DNA of 64,000 bases from the NCBI GenBank assembly GCA_013398275.1, contig VZSE01012463.1, positions 1 through 64,000 of the forward strand, given 5' to 3'. The translations under genes were made by a program, and so were the position numbers. The stretch's first letter is position 1. The number at the start of each line of letters is the position of its first letter. This document shows positions 21,180-32,995 of this stretch, in pieces. Source of the DNA: Promerops cafer. Its lineage: Eukaryota > Chordata > Aves > Passeriformes > Nectariniidae. The notes under the pieces are model-generated. The model searched no databases and was not told where the DNA came from. It saw only the letters and a list, made by a program, of their open reading frames with translations.

Positions 21180-23834
21180 AAGCCTATCGGCCTCTAATGG
21201 AGCCCGGCGTGCTGTAAGGGATATTTTAGAAGATCTGCCTGTTGCTGCACCTCTGCAGAGTGCCTTTAGTGCTGACCGACACACATTTTAAACCCTGTCA
21301 GGCCGTAGGGCTAGTGATGAAACGCAGGGTGAATACAGTATTTATGAACAAAGCCTCATCTCTCGATGGAGGAGCCTGGGACACCACTTTGGCCGGGATG
21401 TCCGCACCGCAGGCAGCGACGGGCGGGCTGAGTTACACAAACCTTCCCTGCGCACACGCAGAGGGAAGGGGAAACGTGTGAGGAGCAGCTCAGAGACCGC
21501 CCCGAGCTGCTCTGACACATCAGAGCCCCCTTGCAGCCCGGTTATTGTTCTGTATTTCTCAGCACTGAAAGCAAACCCATTTGTTTTTAAATGCAAATCC
21601 TCTTTTAAAAGCCATGATGTTAACGGGAGACGTCTGAAATTCTGAGCCCCCACTCACGCTGACGAAGCAGGGTAATGAATGTCAGGGCTTGTGCTGTATC
21701 TCTCACTCACAGCATCCCGGGGGACTCTGCAGATAATGCCCTGCAGAAGCCTTTGGAGCCGAAACAAAATTACAGCTGGTCCAGGGCACTTCAAAAATTC
21801 CATTTTAATTCCAGATCTGCTCTCCCCTAAAGCCACTGGAGTGATTTGCCTCCCAGAGTTGAACGAAGCCCTTTGTTTACTTTTGGTCCTTTGAAAAGAA
21901 AAGATAAATGAATTATGGTGGTTTTTTTCAGCACCTCTTGTGGAGACCAAGTTCAGACTTGCCCAGATGTCTGCCTGGCACACAGGGAGTGTGGCTGGGC
22001 TTCCAGATGACACACAGCCTGATCACAAATTCTGTTCCAGGGTTCTGTGGGACACCTGGAAATTCCAGATAAGTGTTACAAGGCTACATAGGCTTGACAA
22101 GGCCTCATCATCTGAGTAAATCTGAGTAGATGTGGTAACCTGATGAGTGGCAGTAGAGCACAGCCCCCGACCCTGCTCCCTCTCTGCTCACAGAGCCCCA
22201 GAAACAGAAATGTTGATGTAAATTGGTTTGTCCCCATCAGTGGGAGGTGCTCAAAGCTCAGGTATTTGACAGCACTTGGATGCTTTCTTGGAAGCTGCAA
22301 ACTGAACCTCCCAGGTCAGGAGATGCAAACAGCTTTTCTGGATAACACAAAGGCAGAAGAACACAGAGTTGTGACAGAGGCACAAAACTCTCTCAAGTCT
22401 TTGAGGGGAACTTGCCTATTGCTCTGTGCTGCCAGTCACAGTGTGAATGAAAGGAGATGGAGAACAAGAGGGAGAGAGTTGTCTAGGAAGGGATGGGAGG
22501 GGGAAGAAAGGAAGCTTGATTGTGAGAAGCAGGACAGAATAGGAATTATGTAAGCAAAACAGGCAAAAAATGAAAATAATGAAGAAAAGGCTGGCAAAGT
22601 TTCTTAGAGCTGCAAAGCTTCTGTTTATGCCTACTTTTATTGCTGGTGGTTCACAGAAGGCACAGTTAAGGGGGATGCAGATCCCCCCATCCTGCCTGAA
22701 CGATTCACAGCTATGAAAAACAACCTCCAAACCCAGCAGCACCTGGCTGCTCCAGCAGAGTGTCCCGTGGACACCAGAGTGACCCCTCTGCTTCCCAAGG
22801 CATCTTCCATCCTGTGGATGGACAGCAGAGCCAGCTGGGGCTGACAGCTCTCGGTGACACCATCCCCGTCACCTCCAGAATTGCTCAGATTGCTGTCAGT
22901 GCCTCAAGCAGTGGGGCTGTATCCCTACAGACAGCAAAGCGAATGAATCTGCCTCCCCTGGCCCTTGTCCCTCCCTGGCTGGTCTTTAATGTGCTCGAGG
23001 CCATTCACGGGCTGTGCTGGCGGCAGGAGCTGCTTCAACGCGGCGCCTGTGCTGCTGCTGCTGCCTTTGAGCCAAGATGAAAGTCATCTTCCTCGTGTCC
23101 TTTGACTCTCCCAGCCTGGGAATCTCCCCAGCACTGCTCTGGAGAGCAGCATGTCCTTCGCCTCTGTGTTGTCAGTGCTGAGACGCCTCCTTCTGCTTCA
23201 GGGGGTTTTGCCAGGGGCCTCTCCTGGGAGGTGTTTCCACTCTTGTTCCTGCAAACCACACCAGCAACAGCTGGAGAATCAAAGTCTGAGCTCAGAGGGA
23301 GGACCAGAGCAGCAGCAGAATATAACTGAGCCCAGTTCCTATTGGTATCACCTAAAGAATGAAACTTTGCTTAGTTCTGCTAAAATCCTAGTGGTTACCA
23401 AAAGACTGTGGTGATATTTGGTGTCAGGTTGGATCCAGTGCTCCCAGGCAGGGGCAAGGATCTGCTGGCAAACATGGATGGGGCACAGCCCAGGGAGGGC
23501 ACAGGGCCAGAGAACTGCTTCCCAAAGATTCCCTTACTTCCCAAGTATTAACTGTGCTTCCAAATTTGAGGGAAGGAGACCCACGAGATGTATTTGGATT
23601 TGTTTTGTAAATTGCAATCCTTTTGTTCTCTTACACTTGTCCTTATCCACCTTCTATGAGGGTCTTAAAATAGCACCCATGCCCTGAGCTGGTACCACTG
23701 TGAGGAATACAGGAGAGAAACATCTTGGAAGGCTTAAAGAAAATGTCTGTGTGATAATGTTGTACTGCTTCTAATTACAACACTGGCCAGCTGCACACTG
23801 GGCTGTGTTCTGCAGTGTTCTGCCACCAGACCTG
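21180..23834. other. Unassigned non-coding DNA with octamer motif
   Basis: No gene was recognised. An AT-rich block at 21540-21700 contains the perfect octamer ATGCAAAT at 21591-21598, the binding site of POU-domain factors. Other parts are plain. A 136-codon plus frame at 22143-22553 has no recognisable features. Confidence 0.35.
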
Positions 23835-23842
23835 TGCCTGCT

Positions 23843-23884
23843 GAGCAGAGCCGAGCAGGGCTGAGCAGGGCTGAGCAGGGCTGA
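23843..23884. repeat. Short GCTGAGCAGG repeat
   Basis: Four to five units of a 10 bp sequence, GAGCAGGGCT, follow one another, the first with a GAGCCGAG variant. Confidence 0.85.
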
Positions 23885-26792
23885 TTTAAAGGTATTTATT
23901 TAGCCAAGTTACTTGGGTGTGAGCACACTTTGGGGGATAGTTACTCACAAGGCTTTCAAAGGACTCTAAAGGCTGCAGCCACTTGAATCCTGTTGAAATT
24001 CAGTAGCTGTTGCTTCCTTCTGTGTTTGAATTCAAATAAAGCTTGAACTTGTCTTCACGTTTTATCTCCCTTCTGTTTAAAATGTACCAGCTCCGTTTGA
24101 CCTTGTGGATCACAAACTCTCCTGGGCCTACGGGAACCTGCAGCACATCCATTACTGCCCCGGAATCTGCTGTTGTTTGCTGGACTTTGGGAGGTTTGTA
24201 CCCCGGAATATTTTAATCTCTTCCTCCAAAGACCCCTGTCCAAACCGCAGGGACACCTTTTGCTGGGGGTTTTGTGTTACCTGGAGTGCCTGATGCTGCT
24301 GGCAGAGCTGCAGCCCCAGCACACTGCGAACACACAGCAGGTGCACGGCCCAGCCCCGCTCCAAGCTGTGCCCAGGCTGCTGTGCCTGCCACACGCCTGC
24401 AGCTGGAGGAGCAGAGATTCTCTGGAGCTGAGCCTGGCAGGGACAGGGGATTTCCTCCAGCTCCGTGGCAGCAGTTAGCAGCCACGGCTCTCAGGGCTCA
24501 GACGGCTCCGCGCACCTCTCCCCTTGCAAACACCTCCTCGGCAGGTTCTCCCAGCGTGGAAAACCCAAACACTCCCAGCCTGTTTCCCCAGTGTCTTCCC
24601 AAATGCTCCTGTTCTGCCTTTGTCCAGCTCTCCAGCTCTCCTCTGCCTCTCACGAGTCTGATAAGAACCATGAAGAACTCCGGGTCTGCCCGGGGCCCCT
24701 GCTGAGGCTGTGAGTGCAAGGGGCAGAGCAGGGAGCCTCAGCCAGGGCTGTGGGGAGCACAGGGCAGGGCTGCAGCTCTGCCTGGAGCTGTCCACGGGCT
24801 GGTGGGGTCATTGATGGAGCCAGCACGGAGGTGTCCTCGTGTTCAGCTGCACTATGGAGAGCTGTGACTGTGCAAGAACTGCACAGGGGAGAGGGCAGCC
24901 TGGGCGACCTGTGCTCAGACTGCCAGATCCTCTCTGTGCGCTGCTTGTGACTCTGGGCACCAGGAGTTTCATTCGAAGACACACGAAGTGCATGGAAAAG
25001 CTTTTACTGATGCCAGTGAGATTTGGACAAAGTATTCACACCCAAAGATCCATGAAATAATGCTGAGATAGAAGTCATTGGCTGTTTCTGGGCCCCGTTC
25101 CTCCCCGAGCTGCAGGGGAGTTCCACCCATGCCTGAGCCCCGCTCTCCTTGCCCAGTTCAGAGTCTCAGCCTGTGCTCCACGCAGTCTGACTACTGGTGC
25201 CACAGCTCAGTTTAATTATAGATACTCAGTTATGTAACTCCCCTCTCCCGAGGGACTTGCCCTTCCTGTGCTAAGGACTCTGTAAGCAGAGACGGTGACC
25301 CTGAGGGCTGGGAGGGCACTGGGAAGTGAACAGGCTGAAAGCTTGTTCTGGAGAGATGAGTCTCCAAGGGACTGGGGTGGAGTGATGGCCTTTGTGCATC
25401 ATGCATGCAGACATCTCATGCAGGAGCGTGCTGCCATTATCCCTTCCCCAGAAGATTTTCTGTTTGCTCCAACTACAACATTGAATTATAAACTTAATTT
25501 TTAAAATGCAAGGTTCTTTCACCTTAACATTAAAAATCAAACCCCCACTCCGTTGCAATTACAGGAGCAATAATGTTGGGGACTCTGCTAGGAAAAGCAG
25601 ATCTGTCTGTCTGAGAACCAGGAATCTGCTTCTGCTAACGATGCCCATGCAGCAAACCTGGTGGGTATCATGAAGGGAATTTTCTTTCTCCCTCTTGAAA
25701 GGTGAAGCACATGACTGGCTCTTTTATCTGCTGGAGGTTTCCTGCCTCAAGAAAAAAATATTGAGATTTTTACTTTTTTTTTTTTTTTCTGTGAAAAGAC
25801 TTAACTATGTAATAAAAATGCTCTCATAACTAGAAAGAGGAACTTAGCTCAGGGCTGTGTTCCTTTTCTCCTGTCCCTTTGGAGCCAGAAGTGCAGGGTT
25901 AATGTCCTGGAGCAGGACCTGTGCCCTGCTCCCCTGCACACGATGGGACATCCCCTCCCACTGTCCCCAGCACCTGCAGCCACATCCTGCCCTTCCCAGT
26001 GCTTGGAATTACAGAAAGCTACAGACATTTAGGCAATCCCAAAAGACAAACCCTGCTCTCTACAGAAGCACCTCCCATACATTTGATCTTAGGACGTGCT
26101 GCTAGAAATTCCAAAGAAAATGCCTGTTTTTAATACCTCAGCATTTACACTCAACCTGGTAGGAGCACGAGGAGTAAGAACTGCCAAATCCAGGGTCTGC
26201 TGTCCCCTGTATTGCTCAGCTCTGTTCCTGTCTCCTTATGGAATGCTTGGATGGTCCAGAGCACTCTCAGTAGCCACAGTTTATTCGTTTCATTCTTGTG
26301 TGTCAAAGAAATGAATAAATACGTCTCAGGCTTCACAACCATCCAACCCTCCTGTTCTCAGGGCATTTTAATTCTCATGGTGTGCAGATGTGTGCTCAGA
26401 AAACAACAGGAATGTTCTCCTCCCAGTGTGGGATTTGCCAATGAGGCCCGAGTGTCAGAGCAAAAGAAATGTTCATTATTAAATTATTTTTGACTTCAAT
26501 TATCTCAATAAATTATCCAGTTATTTCAGTCTCCATTTCTACTCCTCGTAATTCAGACCCAGATGGGAGACAAGCAGTTCACGTTCAGTGCAGCTGGTGG
26601 CAGATCCTTTGCTAGAGCAGGTTTTGAGGAGAGGCTTCTTGCATGCCAGTGTTCATCTCCCACACAACTCTGGAGGCCAGGAACTGGCAGGTCCTCAGCA
26701 CAAACAGAGCTGCTGGCAGCACATCCTGACAGGCTCACAGGTACCAGGCTCTGAAATATGGTGAAATGACTTCATTTGCTGCACACAGCTCA
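23885..26792. other. Unassigned non-coding DNA
   Basis: No gene was recognised. 24260-24960 is GC-rich and open in several frames. 25740-25830 is AT-rich with a long poly-T at about 25773-25788. 26460-26560 is AT-rich with ATTAAATTA. None supports an exon. Confidence 0.4.
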
Positions 26793-26796
26793 GGAT

Positions 26797-26843
26797 TGAC
26801 TGACTGATTGATTGATTGATTGATTGATGGATTGATTGATTGC
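26797..26843. repeat. TGAT tetranucleotide microsatellite
   Basis: About eleven units of TGAT, written as GATTGATTGATT, with one GATGGATT interruption in the middle and a TGACTGAC start. Confidence 0.96.
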
Positions 26844-26934
26844 TTTGCCGCTGCACTGCTGGTGGTCACTGCCGGCTCTCTTCCAAAGGGAGGGGAATGG
26901 GGATTTGAAATAAACCTGGGAAGCAGTAGCAGCG

Positions 26935-27130
26935 ATACCCGGACTCCAGAACGGTTCCTTCAGGAGTCAGCCGGGGATGAATCCCGGAGTCCCAGCTGCC
27001 CGGCGGTCACTGCGCTCCATCCGCCCCGCCCAGCCCCGCCGTGCCCCCGCCGGCAGCGCACGCACAGCAGCGGAGGAGCCATTCCCGGGGTTCCTGGAAC
27101 ACGGTTCCGGCACCGGGCAGCTGCTGGCAC
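26935..27130. promoter_or_regulatory. CpG cluster
   Basis: About 200 bp with raised CpG density and GC boxes such as CCGCCCCGCC (near 27020). No TATA box, start codon context or splice donor makes it a clear promoter of a given gene. Confidence 0.3.
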
Positions 27131-27635
27131 TGCTGCCACCGATTAACTCTGACTGCCAGGCTCAGAACTGGGAGAAAAATGACCCAGCCCCAAAATGAAG
27201 TGTCTGCTCAGCAGCGAGCTCCTCTGTGTGAGCCCCCCCACTCACAGCTGTGCCCTCAGGGATGCACTGTGCACGAATCCCAAAGCAAATGCAGAACTGC
27301 TGCTCTTCTACAAACATTTCCATGACTTCTGTACTAATTAGGAGCTCCTAATCTTTAGATTCCTCAGTGCTGTAACAACTCTTGGCTTTGATAACCTTTT
27401 GGCTTTGGATAACACAGCTTCAAACTGTTCTGTGCAGAAGAACTATGTGTTGTCATTAGCAAATCGGAGTTCTTGCAACACTGGTTTTTTTTATTTTTAA
27501 ATTTCCAGGCTCACAGGAAAAATGGCTTTTTAAATTTATTTTTTTTAAAGCTATGGCCCCTAGTTTCAGACAAGGTCTGTAATCCCACCAAACCACCGGG
27601 TTTGAATTAGCTCAGTGCCTTGTGTTCACCGTCCG
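27131..27635. other. Unassigned AT-rich DNA
   Basis: No gene was recognised. The part 27480-27560 is poly-T and poly-A rich. Confidence 0.4.
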
Positions 27636-27690
27636 TGCTGCACCTGTGCTGCTCCTGTGCTGCTCCTTTGCTGCACCTGTGCTGCTCCTG
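27636..27690. repeat. GCTGCTCCT short tandem repeat
   Basis: Four units of about 15 bp, of the form TGTGCTGCTCC, TTGCTGCACC and similar, in a row. The unit length keeps frames open as a Cys/Ala/Leu-rich string that could be mistaken for a signal peptide. Confidence 0.85.
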
Positions 27691-28140
27691 CCCCTCCCTG
27701 CAGCTGGCCCTGCTCAGTGGGATTGTCCTCAGCTGTGCTGGGCAGCCCGGGCTGGGACAAAACCCCGGCCCCGCTGCTGCTCCTCTCCTGGGGAGCTGCC
27801 CCTGCCGTCCCGGGAGCTCGGGGGACACCTGCAGCCCTGCCCGTGTCACCCCCGTGTCGTGGGGTGGCCAAAGCCCCCGGCCCCGCGGGGCTCAGCCTGT
27901 GGAGGAGCCAGGTGGGAGCTCGGGGGACTCGTGGCTGTGCGGGGTCCGGGGGCTGTGCGGGGTCTGGGGCTCGGGGGCGGTACGGGGTTTGGGGCTTGGG
28001 NTCGGTGGCTCTGCGGGGTTTGGGGGCTGTGTGGGGTCTGGGCTCCGGGGACTGTGGGCGCTGGGCACCCGAAGCCCCCGGGGTGAACCCTGGCGTGTGG
28101 TTTGGGGCTGTGGAGGGCTCCGTGCCCTGCGGGGCGGGGG
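27691..28140. repeat. GC-rich region with degenerate GGGGTYTGGGG repeat
   Basis: From about 27905 to 28060 the sequence is a degenerate repeat of GCGGGGTTTGGGG-type units with strong G over C bias on the plus strand, and CpG content is raised throughout. One N lies at 28001. Twenty-four base blocks on either side of the N (27971-27994 and 28002-28025) share 20 positions, so here the N is not flanked by an exact copy. G-quadruplex formation is plausible. Confidence 0.7.
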
Positions 28141-28894
28141 CAAAGGAGGATGTGGTGCTGCACTGGCACAGAGTTTGTGCCAGCCACGGTTCCAGCCTGC
28201 ATAACGCACCTTTTCCTAACAGGGTCATCGTGCAGAGCAATAAATTCATACCTGCAGCAGTCAGAGCAGTCCTGAATTAACTGCGGGACTTCCCTGGAAG
28301 GTGTTTGGAAGGTAAGGGCCACTTGGGGTTTCTTGTAACACCCAGAGGGACAAGGAAGGCAAATCTTTCTACAGGTTAAATTCTTTAGAAAGGAATTAAT
28401 TATTTGGAAGTTTAATCTCTGCTTCCACCCAGAAAATGAGAGGACAAAGGCAAGTTGCTGTGTGATGTGAATGAAGACCTTGGCAAGCAGCAAATTTTTC
28501 CCTGCTGTTATCCCGGCCTGTAGAAGAGCCTCAGAAAAAGACCAAGAATTGGGAAAGAGTCATAGATATCAGAGTTCTCATTCCCAGTGCTTGAAAGGCC
28601 CCAGGGAGAAGTAATTGGAAAATACTTAAGATCATATTGTTACAAGGCCGCCACATTTTGCTTTAAAATGGTAGTGCAATAATCTTCTCTAGTGATGGGA
28701 AGAAGCTTGGTGAATTTACAAAATCCTGATCGAGAGCAGGTGGGGAGGGCTCTGTTTTCAGGGGAAATGATGGTGTGGCTGCTGCCTGTAATGCAGGCTG
28801 CAATATCCCAGCGTACTGCTGCAGCGTGCCAGCCTCCTGGAGGAGCCCTGCCGGTGAAGAGGCTGCTGAAGGAGCCGTGCCAAGGCCGGGGGGT
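28141..28894. other. Unassigned non-coding DNA
   Basis: No gene was recognised. The left and right margins are GC-rich and the middle (28340-28700) is AT-rich without features. Confidence 0.4.
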
Positions 28895-29185
28895 GGCACT
28901 GAGGCTGGGCGGGGATGTGAGCAAAGCACCTCTGCGGGGTGGAGAGCAAGCGGCACCGCCGCGAGGAGGGACCCGAGCGGATCTAGGTGTCTCCTTTGGC
29001 TCTCGGGGTGCTGTGCCTCGGTGCCCAGCAGGAATTCCTGGGGCGGGGTGTCCTGGGACACCCCCGACCCAGCGACCGCTGGCACCCGGAGCCCTCCTGA
29101 GCACCTGGGGTGCGATTCCCGGCGCCGGGGATGCTGCAGCACCTCGGGGAGCCGGGCTGAGCCCAAACCCTGCGCGGGCACCGGG
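28895..29185. promoter_or_regulatory. CpG cluster
   Basis: About 290 bp of raised CpG density without a tandem repeat. This makes it a better promoter candidate than the minisatellite-based clusters. There is no TATA box. I found no exon on either side that I would trust. Confidence 0.3.
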
Positions 29186-30590
29186 GGCACCGCTGCCTCT
29201 CTGATCTCCCGAGCTGCTGCTCAGCTTTCTCTGCTTCCGTGACGCCACCTCTTAGTACATAGAAATACTTCATGGTGTTTCCTTACAAGGGGCTTAAATA
29301 ATTCCTTACTCCGTGGCATTTTGGCTAAGTTAGTCTTTCCTCGTGTGTCCTGCTGTGTGGTTGGTGTCACAAGACTTTTCATGGAAGGTGACAGAGAAAA
29401 TGTCATACTTTTTTTTTGGCATGTTATTTGATCTCAGACTCCCAGGAGATTTAAAAGAAGGAAAGGGGATAATTGTCTACCAGGAGGGTGTAGGCTGAGC
29501 ACAGAAAGGTCATGATTTACACGTTGTTTCATGTGAAAGGGAGGGCAAAAGCTGCTCCTGCAGTGGAGACTGTGATGTAGCTGTGAAGCTTGAGAGACTT
29601 TGGCGTGTTCCTCACAGATATTTTGTGCTCTGATGTGAATTCTTGAAGTACTGAAGCAAATAAATTCATTATCAAATTTGATAAATGATGAGACTGCTTA
29701 CACATGGCTTTTAAATACCTGTGTCACGTGGCTTGGCAAATAACACACATCTGTGAATGTTTCCATGAGCAGCATGTGAATGTCAGAGCAGATACTGCTT
29801 CATTCTCCAAAGTTCTGTCTTTAGTCTGTTCACTGTTTCATTACCACTTCTAGGTCATTAGTGAAGTGACACCCGAGGGGGAAGAGAGAAATCAAATGAC
29901 AGTGTAGGTGATGTCTGACATTAGCCAAATGTCAGGCTTTCTGATGGAGGCATCAAAATTAATCTGAAAATGTTACCCCATTTTAGTCATTTTCCTAAGA
30001 GATTGAAAATACGAGAGGCAGGCTGATGACATTTTGATTATAGTCTCAAATTGCAAAGACCTTGCAGAACACGCCTTCTCCTCTCCTCTCATGTAATTAA
30101 AACCTGCTGTCACCTTGATCTTTATTATATTTTTCCGTGTCCTGGCAGGTCTCTCGAGTTCTGTGTGCTATTGATCCTTGTTGTTTGAGCAAATTCAGCG
30201 TGTCAATACTGCTCAGATGAGCAAATGGCTCTCGTGTTTTGGATTTAAGAGTAAAGACAGAGGGAAAACACATGGCAGAAGCAGCACAGTAAGAGTATCA
30301 AGTAACAGGTGCACAAAAAGGTGCAAGGGAGTGAATTCAAGTCATGGCTGAGATTAATTCCATGCAGGGTGATTCCAGAGGGGATCCCTGAAGCTCTCCC
30401 TGGGACCTGGTATGCTGTTTGTAGGGGCAGCACCCTCTCTGACAGCCAGAGCCAGGAAGGTTTTTTTATGCTGTTTGTGGGGTTTTCCCCACAGCTTGAG
30501 TTGAGATGAGTAACTGGATTAAAGTGGAGATCAAGTGCAGCTGAAGTGGCCAGGCTGGGAGAGGGAGAGCAGCTTCCCCTGTCCCCCCAG
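29186..30590. other. Unassigned non-coding DNA, AT-rich in 29640-30150
   Basis: No gene was recognised. The part 29640-30150 has no open frame of note, is AT-rich and carries several ATTA/TAAT cores, and could be a conserved element. The part 30240-30590 is mixed. Confidence 0.4.
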
Positions 30591-30648
30591 GAGCTGGCAG
30601 CTCTCAGTGCCCATCCCAGGCTGGAGCTGGCAGCTCTCAGTGCCCATC
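30591..30648. repeat. 25-bp direct repeat, two copies
   Basis: The 25 bp sequence beginning GAGCTGGCAGCTCTCAGTGC is present at 30591-30615 and again at 30624-30648, 33 bp apart, without mismatch. It contains the self-complementary core GAGCTGGCAGCTC. Confidence 0.95.
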
Positions 30649-31079
30649 ATCTCCTGGGCTCTGTGGAGACCTTCTGTGAATGGACATCACGAGGAGTTCT
30701 GTAGCTGGGGTTTTGCTTTAAGTGATTGGCAGGGCATGAAAGCCAAGTGTGTGTAATGTAGGAGTATTTTTAAAAGAGATGGATTATTGGCTGCAAATCT
30801 GATTTTTGGCAGTAAATTCTGCTGCAAAGGGAAGCAGGGGAGACTGTCCCAAGAGGTTTTTCCGGACTGCCTTAACCCAAAGATTTGCACCTGTCAATAG
30901 CTTTTATTTGCTGGTGTTTCTCCTGACAAATGCTTTCTGAAAAGCAAGTGGTCTTTAATTCAGCTGTGCTCAAATTTGCATTCCCTTAATGCAAAGCAGA
31001 TGCTCTGATATCACCAGTGGCAAGGAGATAAGCTCAGTCCAGAGTTTTCTCAAGGAAATTAAAATGTTATGGAAGACAA
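30649..31079. promoter_or_regulatory. Non-coding DNA with paired octamer sites
   Basis: A perfect octamer ATTTGCAT at 30974-30981 faces an inverted near-octamer ATGCAAAG at 30989-30996, with seven bases between. The remainder of this stretch shows nothing else. POU-domain proteins can bind such sites as dimers. That use here is inference. Confidence 0.3.
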
Positions 31080-31720
31080 ATGCCCAGACAGGCAAAATCC
31101 CACAACAGCCCTAAAGCAATCAGGGAAAAAAATTATGTGGCTATTTGGACTTTACATTTTAATGAGACTCTTTGGAAACCTTAAATCCATTTGCTTTTCC
31201 TTTTCTAGGCTTACAGAAGGGACGAGACAATGACTGTAAAAAGAAAATTTGGCATTAATATCAGTGAAGAAAAGGGTTATGTTCAGTATTAAATTCCTTC
31301 GCAGATACCTTCAGCATATAGTGAATAAGTAGAAATAGATTTAAGAAACACTGTAAAATTAAACTTTATAAGATTACTTTTTTATGGAATATGCAGTAGC
31401 TGCCACATAGAATAAATGTATGTTTTTCATTATATTTTTATTATGCATTTAAAGCGCATTAAGGAGCAAACAACCATCAAAGAAAAAGAAACTTATTAGA
31501 TTTAGCAAGTAATCATATCAGTTATATGTATGGTTATATTTTGTGAAAGGAGGGAGAGATGCATGTCAGGTGTCCTTTCAGGCTATTCAGTGAGCCATTT
31601 TTCTTTGGGAGAACAATATTAATGGCTGTTTGGCTCTGTTCCTGCTGTATTGCATGAGCATTTTGTCTTCTTTATTACAGTTCCTTATAAGAGTGCCATT
31701 ACAGCTGGAGCAACCAGTAG
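31080..31720. promoter_or_regulatory. AT-rich island, candidate conserved non-coding element
   Basis: A block of about 640 bp is strongly AT-rich, lacks any open frame over 60 codons and contains TTATGCATTTAAAG near 31440 and TCATATCAGTTATATG near 31514. A polypyrimidine tract ending in TTACAG at about 31675-31680 resembles a splice acceptor, but no exon follows that I recognise. Confidence 0.25.
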
Positions 31721-31879
31721 AGCATCTGGAAAAACGGATTGCTTTGATTTTGGTCTCTAAATGGGCCTTGGTTTGTGTGTGAGCTCCTCAGTTGTTTAAA
31801 CACTTAGGGAAGGGTTTGTGCGTGGTGTTGAGGAGCTGTTGCACGTTGTCCTCCAGAGCTGAGCTGTGTCTGTGATGGG

Positions 31880-32475
31880 AGGGATCCGCTGACGGACGCT
31901 GTCCTGGCGCGTTCCGCGGTCCACGGCTGGTTTACCTGCCGGCTGCTCTCCGGGGCTGATGGCATTCGTGCTCCCTTCCTCCTCGGCCTGCAGCCTGCCC
32001 AGCTCTCGCTCGCTCCCGGCCGGTCTGCGCTGGCCTCTGCTCCCAGTGCCCCGGCAGGCTGTGCCCCGGCGCGGCAGCTCCAGGCCCTGCCCGGTGATGG
32101 GCCCTGGGAAGCCGTGTGACGCTCTGCAGGCGGCGTTTGCTGAGCAGCCCCAGCTCCCTCAGCCTGTCCTGGGCCGGGAGGAGCTCCAGACCCCTCAGCA
32201 GCTCCGGGCCAGACACGTGGGCGAGTTCGCTGGAGGGACCTTGCTCCAGGTGTCCGCGCTCGGGGTCCCCGTGCCTCAGACACCCGGGCTGGCCTGGCTG
32301 CTCTGGGGACACCAGCGTGGCCCGCCGAGGGTCCCCGGCTCTCCGCTGGCCCTCTCGGGGCTCCTCAGGGCCCTCTGGGCTGCTGGGGCATTGCACTGGT
32401 GCGAGCCTGGGTCGGTGCTGGCAGGACTCTGGGATTTCCTGAGCACGGAGATCCCCTGCTCGGCCCGGGTAATGC
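31880..32475. promoter_or_regulatory. CpG-rich block with CR1-like core
   Basis: This is the largest CpG-rich block that is not a minisatellite, about 600 bp between two AT-rich islands. Its middle (about 32130-32260) reads like the minus-strand CR1 text 'ccccagctccctcagcctgt' and 'ctccagacccctcagcagct', so at least part of it derives from a CR1 copy. The flanking 31880-32130 and 32260-32475 show no further CR1 match I can follow. It could be a promoter, a GC-rich old CR1, or both. Confidence 0.4.
32130..32260 (-). mobile_element. Probable CR1 LINE core, diverged
   Basis: The order of landmarks (gctgagcagcccc, then cagctccctcagcctgtcct, then ctccagacccctcagcagct) follows the conserved CR1 block in minus orientation, also seen at 16800-16880. 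CpG density is much higher than in the other copies, which is odd for an old element. Confidence 0.5.
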
Positions 32476-32484
32476 CACTGCAGT

Positions 32485-32995
32485 AAAGTTAATGTGGGTA
32501 ATGAATGGGCACTTGAGCAGAGCTGCTGAGAGCCAAAAGGGCAATGCTTGTTTTCATGCTGAATCACTACACTAAATTTAGCAATGAGACTTGACATTCT
32601 CTGCCTAATAAGAGCAATTTTTATGCTCAAATTGTGATTTTCTTTATATAAAAGGAAATTAACATTAAGCAGTACTGTATAGCTTTAGCAGTGTCACAGT
32701 TTCTATAAATGTCAATGTACTTACTCATTTAGTTGACAAATGTCACTTCAGAAGCAAATTATTTTTCTTAGTGGCAACCTGATTTATGTGTGTAACAGAG
32801 TCAGTTTTTCAAAAAAGTGGATTTCTTTTCAAGAACTAATAATTAATTTAAGATTCATTTCAATGAATATTTTGAGGACTTCATATTTTCAAAACACTTA
32901 TTAGAGCAACATCTCTGAATTTTTTTTTTTGTGGAAGAACCTTACACACAACTTTTCCGTTGTGTGTTTAACATAGGTTTATTAATCCCTACATG
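32485..32995. promoter_or_regulatory. AT-rich island, candidate conserved non-coding element
   Basis: About 510 bp, AT-rich, without long open frames. It includes ACTAATAATTAATTTAAG near 32835 and several TTAAC or GTTGAC blocks. Together with 31080-31720 it flanks the CpG-rich block, as if a single regulatory domain had been interrupted. Confidence 0.25.

Noticed and set aside
31675..31680. Splice-acceptor-like TTACAG after a pyrimidine-rich run
   Set aside because: No plausible exon follows. The motif alone is too frequent to count.
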